Source of the DNA: Cannabis sativa
Lineage: Eukaryota; Streptophyta; Magnoliopsida; Rosales; Cannabaceae
DNA length: 64,000 nucleotides
Assembly: GCF_029168945.1 (NCBI RefSeq)
Contig: NC_083602.1
Location: 47,801,442-47,865,441, forward strand
Direction: 5' to 3'
A program made the position numbers and the translations under genes. Shown here piece after piece: positions 11,191-22,733 of this stretch. Below the pieces are notes generated by a model. It saw only the letters and a program-made list of their open reading frames with translations. It was not told where the DNA came from and ran no database searches. The stretch's first letter is position 1. Each line of letters opens with the position of its first letter.

Positions 11191-11971
11191 TGTTGACCGA
11201 GATTTTCGGCAACTATTAAAATATGATTGTAATGAAGAGCTGTAAGAAAGTGAGATGAAGATTTTTTACGTGGTTGGGGCGTTAATGAGCCTTAGTCCAC
11301 GAGTCTCTGTTATTAATGGATGTATTTAATACAGATTCTACACTTGAGAGAATGTCTTTCTCTTAAATACAGAGAATGTTCTTGGTGAGTATTTTCTCTC
11401 CTTGCTCTTTTGCAAACCAAGATTCTCGACCCCATTAAATGAGCTTTGAGGGGGTATTTATAGTGTTTTGGTGGGGTAATACCTAGAATTGTTCTTACAC
11501 ATGTATCTGTAAGTATCCATAAAGTTGGGCATTTCCAATGAATATACCATGGGTGATGCATGGTCAAATCCCTAGGTGCTGTAGGGCTTTTATGAAGAAT
11601 GTCCTTTTTGCCTTGTGATTGACGTGACTCTTCGCAGAGTAGCTGTCGCTAGACTTAAAAGATCATTACTGTAGCGCTGCTGTTTGGGGGTTGTGCCGTC
11701 AGACTTTATTGCGTGTTACAGTCTCAACACGCTTCCTCCCATGCAGCATTAAATGCGACTTGATTGCTCGGGAGAGACCTGACATATCCCAGAGAGCCTT
11801 CACGCCATACTAGCTTCCTGGAGTACCTTGTACTCCGGGTGCCTCCTCCGGGACCCATGCTAACAGCGCTTCCTTGTGGCGCACAAAGACTTAGTAAATG
11901 TTTACAAGTTATCTGATCCACGTGTCCCCTCTCGACTGGTCCACGTATTTTGGGCGAATTCTGGAGCAACA
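11191..11971 (-). repeat. 3' LTR of element A, 781 bp
   Basis: Plus strand begins TGTTGACCGA and ends GAGCAACA. It matches the right LTR (22734-23518) nearly base for base. It contains the TATA box on the minus strand and a CACGTG motif at 11919-11924, near the 5' end of U3 in element sense. Confidence 0.95.
11452..11463 (-). promoter_or_regulatory. TATA box in element A 3' LTR
   Basis: Minus strand reads CTATAAATACCCC, about 510 bp from the LTR 5' end. The same box is at 22995-23006 in the other LTR and 50174-50186 in element B. In the 3' LTR it could drive readout toward the left flank. Confidence 0.65.
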
Positions 11972-11990
11972 TTTACCCCCCAAGCCTTGT
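11972..11990 (-). other. polypurine tract of element A
   Basis: On the minus strand the bases next to the 3' LTR read AAGGCTTGGGGGGTAAA, a purine-rich primer for plus-strand cDNA. It overlaps one arm of a hairpin (11981-11993 with 12005-12018). Confidence 0.8.
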
Positions 11991-12403
11991 TTACTTAGTA
12001 AAAATAAACCAAGGCTTGTTCAAGTGTCTCCGGTCGACTCCTCGTTTCCCTAGCTCAAGCCTCGAGCGCGTGGGGGCAAATTTAATGATGTCATTTAATG
12101 CAGCGATTTGCTTTTTGCAGGAATGTCTCCAGCCGCCTCCTCGGTCTTCTGATACGAACTTGGGGCGCGTGGAGGTGCGTCTGATAATGGCATTAAATGC
12201 AGCGATTCGCTTTTGCAGAGGTCGATTCGTTTCACGCCCCATGATTGATGCGGCGCATTAATGGTGTCAGACGGATACTCAAACGTTTCCACCGCCTTAA
12301 TGGTAGATTGATCTGATCCGTTGATTTTCGGGAATTCGAATCGTACGTCTCCCCCACCGTGCGATTGGTAGGTGATGACGCCTGTTCCTCATGTGTTTTT
12401 GCC
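11991..12403 (+). repeat. duplicated ~100-bp unit upstream of the antisense-gene promoter
   Basis: No gene. Two diverged direct repeats (about 12026-12122 and 12123-12222) share GTCTCC, GCGCGTGG, ATTAAATGCAGCGATT and a CTTTTGCAG end, and a third partial unit may follow. They sit between the polypurine tract and the TATA box at 12404, so they could be upstream elements of the antisense gene. Confidence 0.6.
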
Positions 12404-12411
12404 TATAAAAG
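12404..12411 (+). promoter_or_regulatory. TATA box of element A antisense gene
   Basis: TATAAAAG lies about 200 bp before a leader-intron donor and 660 bp before the ATG at 13067. The following 30-60 bp are pyrimidine-rich, as expected for a plant transcription start. F has an equivalent box at 28061. Promoter activity is inference. Confidence 0.6.
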
Positions 12412-12608
12412 CCACCACCTTTCCTTCATTTCGGTTACTTTCCATTCCTTGCCATTTCTGCTCGCATTTCCCAGAGAGAAAATTCCTCAAAGTAGCACGA
12501 ACTGTCTTAATACTTAGACACTTCATTCAGTTTTCCAGTGTTTGACTTCGCCAGTTCTCCTCAACTTTCACTCAACCACATTCAGTACCCCCAGTTCAAC
12601 GATCTACT

Positions 12609-13058
12609 GTAAGTTTCTTGCATCCTTAGATAATAACATGCTTATATTTACTTCGTTCGTTTTCTGGGTTCGTACTTAGAGGCTTCTGGGTGTGTGAGTG
12701 TTTAAGTTCTTTGAGTTCTGCTTTAGGTTTACTGCGTTAGTTGTGGAATCGCCATTATCATGCCCCTGTTGTAGTCATACAGCTTTGTTTGAAGAGGGCC
12801 ATGTGTTCTTCGTTTAACAGTTGCTTAGGGCATAGGATGGCTTTTCTCTTTTCTTTTTCTTTTTGCAAAACCACTTTCTGCGATTTCACTGCACCCGACA
12901 CTTGTTCAGGGATTCTCTCCAGAGTTTCTCATGTGACACGTGTCCGGAGGGGGCCTCTTTCCAGCGGTTAGGGGACCCCCACCCCCTTTTTCTTGATTTA
13001 GGGTTTGGTATGGGACCTAACTGCTGGACTTTTCTTTTTCCCTTTTTGTTTTTCTCAG
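12609..13058 (+). other. 5'-leader intron of element A antisense gene
   Basis: Donor ACT/GTAAGT at 12609, then a T-rich stretch ending TTTCTCAG at 13058, nine bases before the ATG at 13067. It is 450 bp and T-rich like plant introns. Leader introns just before the start codon also occur in F. Prediction only. Confidence 0.6.
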
Positions 13059-13066
13059 AACACAAA

Positions 13067-16000
13067 ATGTCTGCTTCTGGCTTAGAATCTTCGAAGAAGA
13101 AAGGGAAAGGTATGGCCACGCTGGAAGAGGTTTCTCTGGGACCCGTTGCCCAGGAGGGGTATAAATCCCGTGCAACTGGTTGGGAAGCGGCCGAGCTTCG
13201 ATCCACCCTGACTTGTCCTCACCAGCTGGAGAACATTATTAATGTGGCTGGGATCAAACCCTCCACCTCAGGGACCTTCCACCGGCCTCCTCGTGACTCG
13301 GAGACGCCTAATCATAACTATGACGGCTTCGGGGCTTGGAGTCAGACCCATTTGATGACCGGTGCCATGCTCCCGCTCCAAGATTACTTTGTTAATTTTC
13401 TTGTATTTGTCGGCCTTGCGCCATACCAACTTATTCCTCAAGCTTACCGCCTGCTCTCAGGCCTATTTATTTTTTACACCGCCCGCGGCTGGGGGTCTCC
13501 CAGCCCGGCGGAAATTTTATATTTTTATGAACTTGTATCCGTCCCCAAGAAAGGGGACAAACTTAAGGATGGTTTTTATGGATTCCGGATCCACCCTGCT
13601 AACGAGGGGGTGGTTCCGTATAATAGGCAGACTCACGTTAAGGAGTACCGCCACCGCTTTTTCTTTTCTTCCGGGTTCAGGGCCGTGGACCACCCGGAGC
13701 TTCTCACGGAGTGGGTGCGGATCCCACCTTACCAGCGGACGCTTCCCACTCAGGCTTTCCTTCGAAGGGCCCAAGCCTTCGCCTCCTATGACCACGCCGA
13801 TCTTGATGTCGGGGGCCTGGTTACCACGGAGAATTGCAGAAAGGCCAAACTTTTCCTTTCTCATCAATCCGTGGATGACTCCAACCTCTCACGGGTCATT
13901 TGCCCCAATGTGAGGGCGCCGGTTGCGGAGAAGGCCTTCCGGGACGAGCTCATTGCCACGGCAGAGAAGAAGTACCAAGATTATCTCTACCGAAAGGCCC
14001 AGGAGAAAGCGTACTCTAAGGCCCAGGCTGCCTCGGGGAGAGGACTTCGCGTGGGGAGTCCGGTGGAGCGAAGGAGCCAAGCCATTGCTGGGAAGTCCGA
14101 AGCTAAATTTTTTGACAAGATACTTCAAGAAGAGATTGGGGATCGTTCTGCCAGGCGGCCCCTTCGTATTGAAGATTCTTCTGAGAAGCAAACTTCCCGG
14201 CCACAGCCTTCGGCCCCCGAACCAAACTCGGGTGCTCCCGGTGCTAGCACCTCCGGTGCCGTCGGTAAGTCTCCCTTGATAATTCACTATGTTCCTTCCG
14301 TTGATGAATACACCAGTCATAGGCCCGTAGGGTTCGACGAGCGTCTTCGTAGATTTAAGATGCCGTTGACCCGGTGGGGGGATCATTTGAAGGAGTTTTA
14401 CTTTTCGAACTTAGGAGATTACCTAGGTCGGTCCCGGATGGGCTCCGGCCCTCCGGAACCTATTCCCTTAGGTCCATCAGCTTACATAACGTGCAGCTGG
14501 TTTCGGCCCTCGGACAGTTATCTCGGAGATGACGCCGCCAGCATTAAAGTACAGGACTTTGCTAGGGCCGAATTAGGAAGTTCGGGTAGGAGTAGCTTAT
14601 TTGCTGTATCTTGTATAAGCGGTTCCTTGCGGACTTCTAACACTTGCTTATTTTTTTTGAAACAGATATCTCAATGGATGCCATCGTGGAACAGCTTGCC
14701 GGGGTTCATACTCCCGTGGCTCCTCCGGCCTTCACCTCTTCTCCCCCAGCCCCTTCCTTGAAGGTTTCTTCCAGCGCTCCCCCCGACACTATTGACTTAG
14801 TGGATGACGAGGAGGTGCTTCCGGGAGAAGGCCAAGGGAAAGGGTGGGACTTCTCGGAGGAAGTCGTTGAGGGTGCAGGAGAGCCTCAAGCCCTTCCGGA
14901 GGTAGCAGAGGAGGACGAGGAGGAGCCTGAAGTGGCTCTGATTCGCAAGCGTAAGGGCAAGATGGTTGCCCAGGATGAGCCGAAGAGGCCTCGGAGAGCC
15001 GACACTCCTGCCCATGGCCTAGACGGCGGGGTCTCCCCGATGGAGGAAAATCCTGCTCCCCCCCACATCGAGCTTACCCCGATTCCGGGGGACGAGGTGA
15101 GGCAGGAGCTTCGCATAGCCAAACACAACTATGCTATGGATGAGTACTCCCGGGGGCATGCCGAAGTGGAGGCCCTTAGGAGGATTCTGCGAGCTGAGGT
15201 TGAGGCGAGCATCAACCACCCGGAATACCAGGATCCGTGGGACCTTAATCTGGACCCCTTATCGGACTGGTTCCGTCGCTTCCTAGGGCCTACCTTGGCT
15301 CCCTTTGCCGCGGAGATGACCGGCGAGTTCGCTTCTCAGCTCACACGTTGCGCGCCCAAGCGGTTTGCCACTTGCGCTTCCCTGAACTCCATCTTCCAGG
15401 TCCAGGACCTCAGCCATTCTCTCACGGTGGTAAGTACTTTGCAATTTTTGCGTTTCCTTTTGTTGTTTGTATTTTGTTTTCCTCTTTTGAGAAATTTTTT
15501 CTTATACTTTGTTATGGCTCAGCTTGCTGCTGAGGCTGGCCGCCTCTCCAAGAACATCATAAACCATGGCTTCACTCTGTCCGACTTTGGAGACATGAAT
15601 GACGTCAGGAAGGTCCTCCAAGACCTCACAGCGGAGAGGCAGATCTACCAGGAGGCTGCCGAGCGCCAGGAGGCAGCGGCCAAGGCCAAGGAAGAGGAGG
15701 CCAAACGGAGGGAGGCTCAGGCGGAGGCCATGATCCGGGACGAGGCTCAGCGGAGAGACAGGATGGAGGCCCAGCACCAGGAGGAACTAAGGTCTCAAAC
15801 CGAAGCTGCTGAGAAGGCCAGGCGAGATCTCTGGGAGGCCAGGGAGGCTTTGGATGAAATGGTCGCCAAGGTGAGATCTCTAGAGGAGACTCACCAGTCG
15901 GACATTGAATCCAAGGCCGCTCTAGCTGCGGAGTTGAAGGAGCTTAGGGATTTCAAAGAACAATCCACCAGGAAGGCCAAGAGGGCCGAGCTCCTTTCTC

Positions 16001-16197
16001 CTGTTTCCTGCGCCCGGTGCCCGAAGCGCTTTGATGATGGTGTCTATATGGCTTGGGCCACCAATGATCAGAGTATCAAGCTTACTTTTTATCCCAAACC
16101 CGAGGAGATGATTGCCAGATTTCGGGAAAAGAAGAAGAAGCTTGATGCTGCGCTTGAGGCACGGATTGGACCTCGTCTTCCTCCGCGGGCTGACTGA
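13067..16197 (+). CDS. antisense gene of element A: PF04195-like plus coiled-coil protein, three coding exons
   Basis: Predicted join of 13067-14585, 14666-15429 and 15523-16197, giving 985 residues with no stop. Start chosen at 13067 (MSASGLESSKKKGKG) directly after a leader intron; an upstream in-frame extension lies inside that intron. Intron 14586-14665 (donor G/GTAGG, acceptor AAACAG, phase 1) is required because exon 3 is in another frame. Intron 15430-15522 (GTAAGT, CTCAG, phase 0) is in frame and could be retained. Residues about 100-200 (YQLIPQAYRLLSGLFIFY and following) resemble the putative gypsy-type transposon family PF04195. The middle is basic and proline-rich, residues about 770-930 form a charged coiled coil, and a CARCP motif lies near the end. 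Extra antisense genes are known in Tat elements but their function is not. It is convergent with pol. Not an envelope gene: no signal peptide or membrane segment is evident. Confidence 0.75.
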
Positions 16198-16665
16198 GCT
16201 GCCGTATTATTGACCCAGATTCTACCCATTTCTTTTATAACTCTTTTTTTTTTGTTCATATTTGCTGCTACCTTAGAACAATTTACATATAGGCGGCAGC
16301 TTTCATTTGAAGGGGAGACAATTATATTTTAAGGCCTGTCCCCGGGCCATTTATATGTATATGACCTGCCCTTTGGGCCAGGATATTTTTTATGCGATCT
16401 TTATTCGTCACACTTATATATTTTAACCTGTCCTTTGGCTCAGGGTTTTTATACTTATGCTTTTTATTTTTGTGCATACTTTTTGACCTGCCCTTTGGGT
16501 CAGGATATTTTACTTAGTTTGTTTTTGTTTGTCCGTGCGGTATACCCTAGTACCCCCCTGAGTGGCATAGAAACTTTGTTTTTAAGGCACTCAGTTTTAT
16601 TTAATATAGAGGAGGTATACATTTGGACGGTACAAACCCTTTGAACAAAATCTAAGTTTAATTCG
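16198..16665. repeat. gap between convergent genes of element A with four palindromes
   Basis: No gene. Imperfect palindromes of the type CCTGCCCTTTGGGTCAGG occur at about 16334-16350, 16364-16384, 16427-16445 and 16487-16504, each followed by an AT-rich spacer. C (60487-60660) has the same set, and B has amplified them. They could fold in RNA from either strand. Confidence 0.75.
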
Positions 16666-19600
16666 CTACTGGTAATATTTTCTGAGGTGATCGGCGTTCC
16701 AGGCTCTTGGGACGGTGGTTCCGTCCATTCTTTTTAGTTTGTAAGTGCCGGAACCGATTTCGTCCTCGATCTCATATGGTCCTTCCCAATTTGGTCCAAG
16801 TACCCCCACTCCGGGTTCTTGGGTGGCTGGAAAAACCCTTCTTAGGACCATATCCCCAATAGCGAATTTTCTGTTTTTAACCTTGGAGTTAAAATACTTG
16901 GTCACCTTCTTTTGATAAGCAGCCATCCGTATTTGAGACTCATCCCGGAGTTCTTCGACTTGATCCAAAGCCTCTTGGAGCAGTGCCTGATTGGTGGCCG
17001 GATCATAAGTCGTCCTCCTGTGGGATGGGAATAATGTTTCCACCGGGACCATTGCTTCACAACCGTACGCCATTGACAACGGCGAGTGACCGGTTGTGGT
17101 TCTGGGGGTCGTCCGGTAGGCCCACAATACCCTTGGCAATTCTTCAGGCCAGTTATTTTTACAGGCCAGTAGCTTCTTTTTCAAGGTGACCTTTAGGATT
17201 TTATTGACTGCTTCCGCCTGGCCGTTTGTTTGAGGCCGGGCTACCGCAGAGAAGCTTTTTACCACTCCGTGTCGGTTGCAAAAGTCAGTAAATTCCTCGC
17301 AATCAAATTGCTTTCCATTGTCTGAGACTATTTTGTGAGGCAAGCCGTATCGACACACTATGTTTTTGATAACAAAGTCCAATGCCTTCTTAGCAGTTAT
17401 TGTCTTCATAGGCTCAGCCTCTGTCCACTTGGTGAAGTAGTCCACTGCTACTATTGCATACTTTACCCCTCCTTTTCCCGTAGGTAGAGACCCGATGAGA
17501 TCTATTCCCCAGACCGCGAAGGGCCATGGGCTCGTCATCAAGGTGATCTCGTTTGGAGGAGCTCTCGGTATGTTCGCGTACCTTTGGCACGAGTCACACT
17601 TTTGGACATAGTCTATACAATCTCTTTTCATTGTTGGCCAGAAGTACCCTTGCCTCAATATTTTCTTTGAGAGGCTGGGTCCTCCCGTATGATCTCCACA
17701 GAACCCTTCATGGACCTCTAGCATGATTTGTCTAGCTTCAGGGTCCGATACACACCTTAAATAAGGCATGCTGAGTCCTCTCCGGTAGAGAATGTGGTCC
17801 ATCATTACATAACGATGAGCTTGATACTGAATCTTTCGAGACAGTGCCCTCTCTTGGGGCAACTCACCTGTGGTTATGTACTTTATGATGGGGACCATCC
17901 AGCTGGGTTCTTGCCCAACCGTTTGTGTGGTCTCTTTTATTTTGATGCTTGGCTCTGCCAAGCGTTCCACTGGTACTACCCCCGGTTCTTCGATTTCACT
18001 GTCCAAGGCTAACTTAGCCAGACAGTCCGCATGAGCATTCTTCTCTCGGGGGATTCTTTCTACTTTGTAGTCCGTGAACTCGTGGAGCAGTTCTCGGACT
18101 ATTGCTACGTACGCGGCCATCCGTTCGCCGCGAGTTTGGTATTCTCCGGAAACTTGGTTTACGACCAGCTGAGAATCACTGTAGACTTCCACTCTCTTGG
18201 CTCCTACAGCTTTAGCCAATTTTAGCCCTGCTATCAGGGCCTCATATTCGGCTTCATTATTCGAAGCTGTGAAGTTGAATCGGAGTGCCGCCTGGAGCCG
18301 CAATCCAGTAGGTGATATCATAGCCACTCCGGCTCCTGAGCCGTTCTCATTAGAAGCTCCGTCCACAAATACTCTCCAAGTGGGGATTGGTGGTTCCGGT
18401 GTATTGGCTGTTGCCTCGGCTTCATTGCATTCGGTGATGAAGTCTGCCAAGGCTAGGCCTTTTATGGAAATCCAGGGCACGTAATGTAAGTCGGGCGGCT
18501 CGGCTCCATCGCCCACTTGAGGAGTATTCGGATGCTTCGAGCTTACGGAGAACTTGCCGGAGCGGATGATTGGTCAAGATTCTGATCGGATGGGCTTGGA
18601 AGTATGGTCTCAACTTCCTTGATGCCATCAGGAGGCAGAATACTAATTTTTCAATGACCGGGTACCTTGTCTCAGCCCCTACCATGCGCTTACTAACATA
18701 GTACACGGGGTGCTGAATTTTTTCTTCCTCCCGGACCAGTGCAGCGGCGGCCGCGTGTTCGGAGACGGCCAAGTAAAGGAACAAGTCTTCTCCAAGGACG
18801 GGTTTTGATAGGATAGGAGGTTTGGCCATGTGGTCTTTTAACCTTTTGAATGCCTCCTCGCATTCATCTGACCATTCGAACTTTTGGCATTTCTTCAGTA
18901 TGTTGAAGAAGGGTATGCACTTGTCCGTGGATCGTGAGATAAAGCGGCTCAGTGCGGCTACCTTTCCGGTCAAGCTCTGCACGTCCTTATGTTTCTTGGG
19001 GGATGGCATGTCCAGGAGAGCTTGGATTTTCTCCGGGTTCGCTTCGATCCCCCTTTGGCTGACTATGAAGCCCAGGAATTTTCCCGACTTGACCCCGAAG
19101 GTGCATTTTTTCGGATTGAGCTTCATGCCGTATCTCCGGACGACTTCGAAACATTCTTCTAAGTCGCTTGCATGGCTGTTGCATGCTTTGGATTTGACGA
19201 GCATGTCGTCTACATATACCTCCATGTTTCGTCCCAGGAGGCTTTTAAACATCCGGTTAACCATTCTTTGATAGGTTGCTCCGGCGTTTTTCAGTCCGAA
19301 AGGCATGACTAGGTAACAGTATACCCCCTTATCGGTCCTGAAGCTAGTGCACTCCTGGTCTGCCGTATGCATTTTTATTTGGTTGTACCCAGCATAGGCA
19401 TCCATGAAAGACAGCAGCTTAAATCCGGACGTGGCGTCTACCATCTGGTCGATCCTGGGCAGCGGAAAGCAGTCCTTTGGGCAGGCTTTGTTTAGATCTG
19501 TGAAATCTATACAAACCCACAAAGTCCCGTTCGGCTTGGGCACCAGGACCGGATTGGCCAGCCATTCCGGATAATACACGTCGCGGATCATGCCATTGGA

Positions 19601-22600
19601 CAAGAGTTTGTCCACCTCTTTCTCTAAGGCCTCGGCTTTCACCGAGTCGAGCGGGCGTCTCTTTTGGTGTATAGGGGTCATGTCCGGGTTGACATTGAAT
19701 ACATGGGTGATGACATGAGGGCTGATGCCGGTCATGTCTTCTTGGCGCCATGCAAAGATGTCGATGGCGCCCTTCAGTGTTTTTATTATTTTATCTATTT
19801 CCTCCGGATCCAGGCTCTTCCCTATCCGGAGCACTTTGGTGGAGTCGTCGTCGCACACTGGTATTTCTTCGACGTCCTCCATTGGTTCCACGACCCTTTC
19901 GGACCCTATGCGAGGATCCAACTCATCCTCTTCAGCCTTCTCTATCTCAGGGGGCCCCCGGACCATGAGTACTGGTAAGTGGGTGGCAACATTGTAACAT
20001 TGCCTGGCCTCTCCCTGATTTCCCCTCACCGTTCCGACTCCGGCTTCCTGGGTAGGGAATTTTAGGCATAGATGTCGGATTGAAGTAATTGCACCAAAGT
20101 CGACGAGGGCCGGTCGGCCTAGGATTGCGTTGTAGGTTGTTGGACAGTCTACCACCACGAAGGTGCAATACTTAAATGTGCTCTGGGGGGTATCTGGGCA
20201 TAGGGTAACTGGGAGCCTGACTTTTCCCATCGGGATTAGCGTCGTCCCGTTAAACCCTGTGAGCTGTGATCCACTAGGCGAGAGGTCCCGGTCGGTCAAT
20301 CCTATCGCAGTGAAGGCTTCTTTGAAGAGCAAGTTCACGGAACTCCCATTGTCAATCAGGACCCTAGCCACCACCTTATTTGCGATGGGGGTCTCTATGA
20401 CCAGCGGGTCGTGGTGAGGAAAACGCACCGTCTTGGCGTCTTCCTCTGTGAACGTTATGGGCTGGTCCATTAGCCGGGGCCTTTGAGCCGGGAGTTGAGT
20501 AACCTCCCACACCTCACTGTGTCTTGCGGCCTCGGCATATCTTTTTCGCTCCTTGCGAGTGTTTCCTCCGATATGGGGACCTCCGGAGATCATGGCTACC
20601 CGTCCATTAGGTCGGGGCGGTAGCCCGGGGATATGCTGGGTGTCACCTGCGGGAGCAGCTGGAGGCAATACTCCTGCTGTACCCCCTGGCGTTCCCGGAG
20701 GCATACCCCCGGCCACCTGCCCTGGATTAAGGTGGGGCAACCTATTTTTGATCCACTCATAGAGGTGGCCCAAACGGATCAAATTTTCAATCTCGTCTTT
20801 GAGATTTTTACACTCATTGGTGCTATGACCAATGTCGTTGTGGTACTCGCATCTTTTACTCGGATCTCTCCGGGAGCTATCTTTGTACAACGGCTGGGGC
20901 CTCCGGTAGTGCGTATTTTGCCTAGTGGCAAAATATACACGTTCCTGAGAGTCCGTGAGCTCTGTGTACTGAGTATATTGGGGTGTGTACCCCTTCTTTT
21001 GGCGCTTCTCTCCCGTTCGGGTGCTGCCCTTGCAGGACCTTTTGCTCCTCGACCCCTGAGTAGGGCCTGTTAAGCTAGCAGTCGGGGCAGCCTGTGAAGG
21101 AGTTCGTCCATTCACCCCGGACGGGCTGCCGTAATGGGAAGATGCCGGTGCCAAAGCTTGACCCTGGCTGTATCCGGGAGTAGCGGAGAACTGTATGCCA
21201 CTTACTGGTGGAGTTGCGGTCGGGACAGTACCCGAGGGCGACACTCCTGGCATGTATCCTGCTATCCCGGTGGGATAGTAGCCTCCGTAAGCCACGATCT
21301 GGGCTTCTTCGAGGTTAATATATTTTTGGACTCGCTTCTGGAAGTCCTGAAGGCTAGCAGCGCCTTCTTGCTGCAACTCGTTCCAGAAGGGAGTCCCAGT
21401 GCGGATTCCTGCTTGGAGAAGCGCAAGCTGTTGTCCGTCGTCGACCTTCTTGGTCTTCGAGGCTTCCTCTCGGAACCTCTTGATGTAATTCTTCAAGGTC
21501 TCGGTGGGCAGTTGCTTGATGTTGGTCAAGGCACTAACCTCCAAGTTGACCTTCCTGGCAGCGACAAATTGTCTCCGGAAGTTGGTTTGGAGTTTGTTCC
21601 AGCAACCCACCGATCCTGGTTCCAGTTTTTTGAACCATTCCTCTGCTGATCCGCTCAGAGTGAGGGGGAAGCACAAGCATTTGGCGTCATTGCTGACCCG
21701 CATGACTGTCATGACACGGTTGAACCGTGACAAGTGATCACTGGGGTCGGAGTTCCCAGTATAGGCTGCCATTTCGGGCATCTTAAAGTTTTTAGGGAGC
21801 TCCGCCTCCAGGATATGTTTGGCACAAGGCTCCCGATCCTCACTGTCCGAGTCGGAGTCGTCTCCCTTCTGCCTCCGGGAGACTCGAGCAATATCTTTTT
21901 GAAGTATGGCAAGTTCCGCCATAATCCCTTCGTTTACAGTGCCCGAGGAGACTACGGGCCTGTATCTTTTCTGGTCAAGGTGATCCCGGAGGTCACCTTG
22001 ATTCCCATTGATTTGATTTCTCAGATCAATGGGAGGACATCTCTGTCCTCTTCTTCCTCTACTCCCTGGTTCCTGGTGCACGGAAACGCTTTTCCGGTCC
22101 CCTCGATCCTGAGGGCCAAGACTCCCTCTTTGGGGCTTGCCCCTCTGCGGACCTTTCCCTTTAGGGAAATCTGAGCGGACCCTTCGCGGATCCTGCACCT
22201 TTTTCTTTCGCCCAGGGGTAGAAGTAGGGTTTTTTGTTTGGTTTTCCTCAGCAGGGTGCCTTATAGGGCTAGGTTCCCTAGGTCTTTGCTTCTTGGGAGT
22301 TAGGCGAAGACGTCTGCGGCTCCCCCGTCGAGCCCGAGTTTGCCATCGCCTTGGGGTGCACGTGAATACCAGCTGCCTCCATGGCTTTCTGCATGGCTAG
22401 CATCACTTCCTGCATTTTTTGATTTTGCACTTTCTGAGCTTCGATCTCAGTTTCATGATCGATAGCTTTTTGTCTAAGGACAACCAACTCCGAGTAGCTT
22501 CCTCCGTCATAGGCATACTCATCGAGGTGTTCCTCGTAGTTCTCGTCGGGAACTATCTCTTCTTCTTCTTCCTCGGACTCCTCTGCTGCTCTTGAGGCTA

Positions 22601-22670
22601 CATCTTCCTCATTGGGATCTTGAGCGTCTTCCAGAGGGCGAGGATGACGTGTACTTCTGGTCTCCACCAT
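16666..22670 (-). pseudogene. gag-pol: Tat gag-pol polyprotein of element A, two frame breaks
   Basis: ATG at 22670-22668 opens an acidic Gag N-terminus (MVETRSTRHPRPLEDAQD). The frame is lost near 22285 and resumes in the 22198-18422 frame, then is lost again near 18500-18560 and resumes to YLRKYYQ-type LRKYYQ at 16666. In order: Gag core (about 21840-21500), zinc-knuckle-like CEYHNDIGHSTNEC (about 20850-20810), protease with LIDNGSSVN (about 20345-20370), RT with YVDD (19205-19217), RNase H, a second archaeal-type RNase H (WRVFVDGASNE near 18360-18385), integrase HHCC finger (about 17715-17570), core with GIDLIG (about 17500), SDNGKQF (about 17315) and QAEAVNK (about 17210), all catalytic acids kept. 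Compared with B, both breaks fall in small patches at CAG/CTG triplets, so either may be a consensus error. Expressed from the LTR at 22734-23518. Confidence 0.9.
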
Positions 22671-22711
22671 TGTTGTGAAGTCAAATGCTTGTTATGTAGC
22701 AGCTTTCCTCA

Positions 22712-22733
22712 GCTCTCAATGAAAGCACCAAAA
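22712..22733 (-). other. primer-binding region of element A
   Basis: On the minus strand the LTR end TCAACA is followed by TTTTGGTGCTTTCATTGAG. The TGGTGC start is consistent with pairing to the CCA end of a tRNA. I do not assign the tRNA. B has the same sequence at 50447-50468. Confidence 0.65.

Noticed and set aside
13362..13913. Long alternative-frame reading overlapping the antisense gene of A
   Set aside because: It lies inside exon 1 in another frame; the equivalent reading in B is also a shadow and the residues do not match any element protein.
13067..16197. Antisense gene as a retroviral envelope or a DNA transposase
   Set aside because: It is on the wrong strand for env and lacks a signal peptide or membrane segment. 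PF04195 is named for a transposon, but I see no catalytic triad to support transposase activity.
19664..22400. Several plus-strand readings of 70-170 codons
   Set aside because: They are opposite the gag-pol frame of A, recur as mirror readings in B, and have biased compositions typical of antisense shadows.
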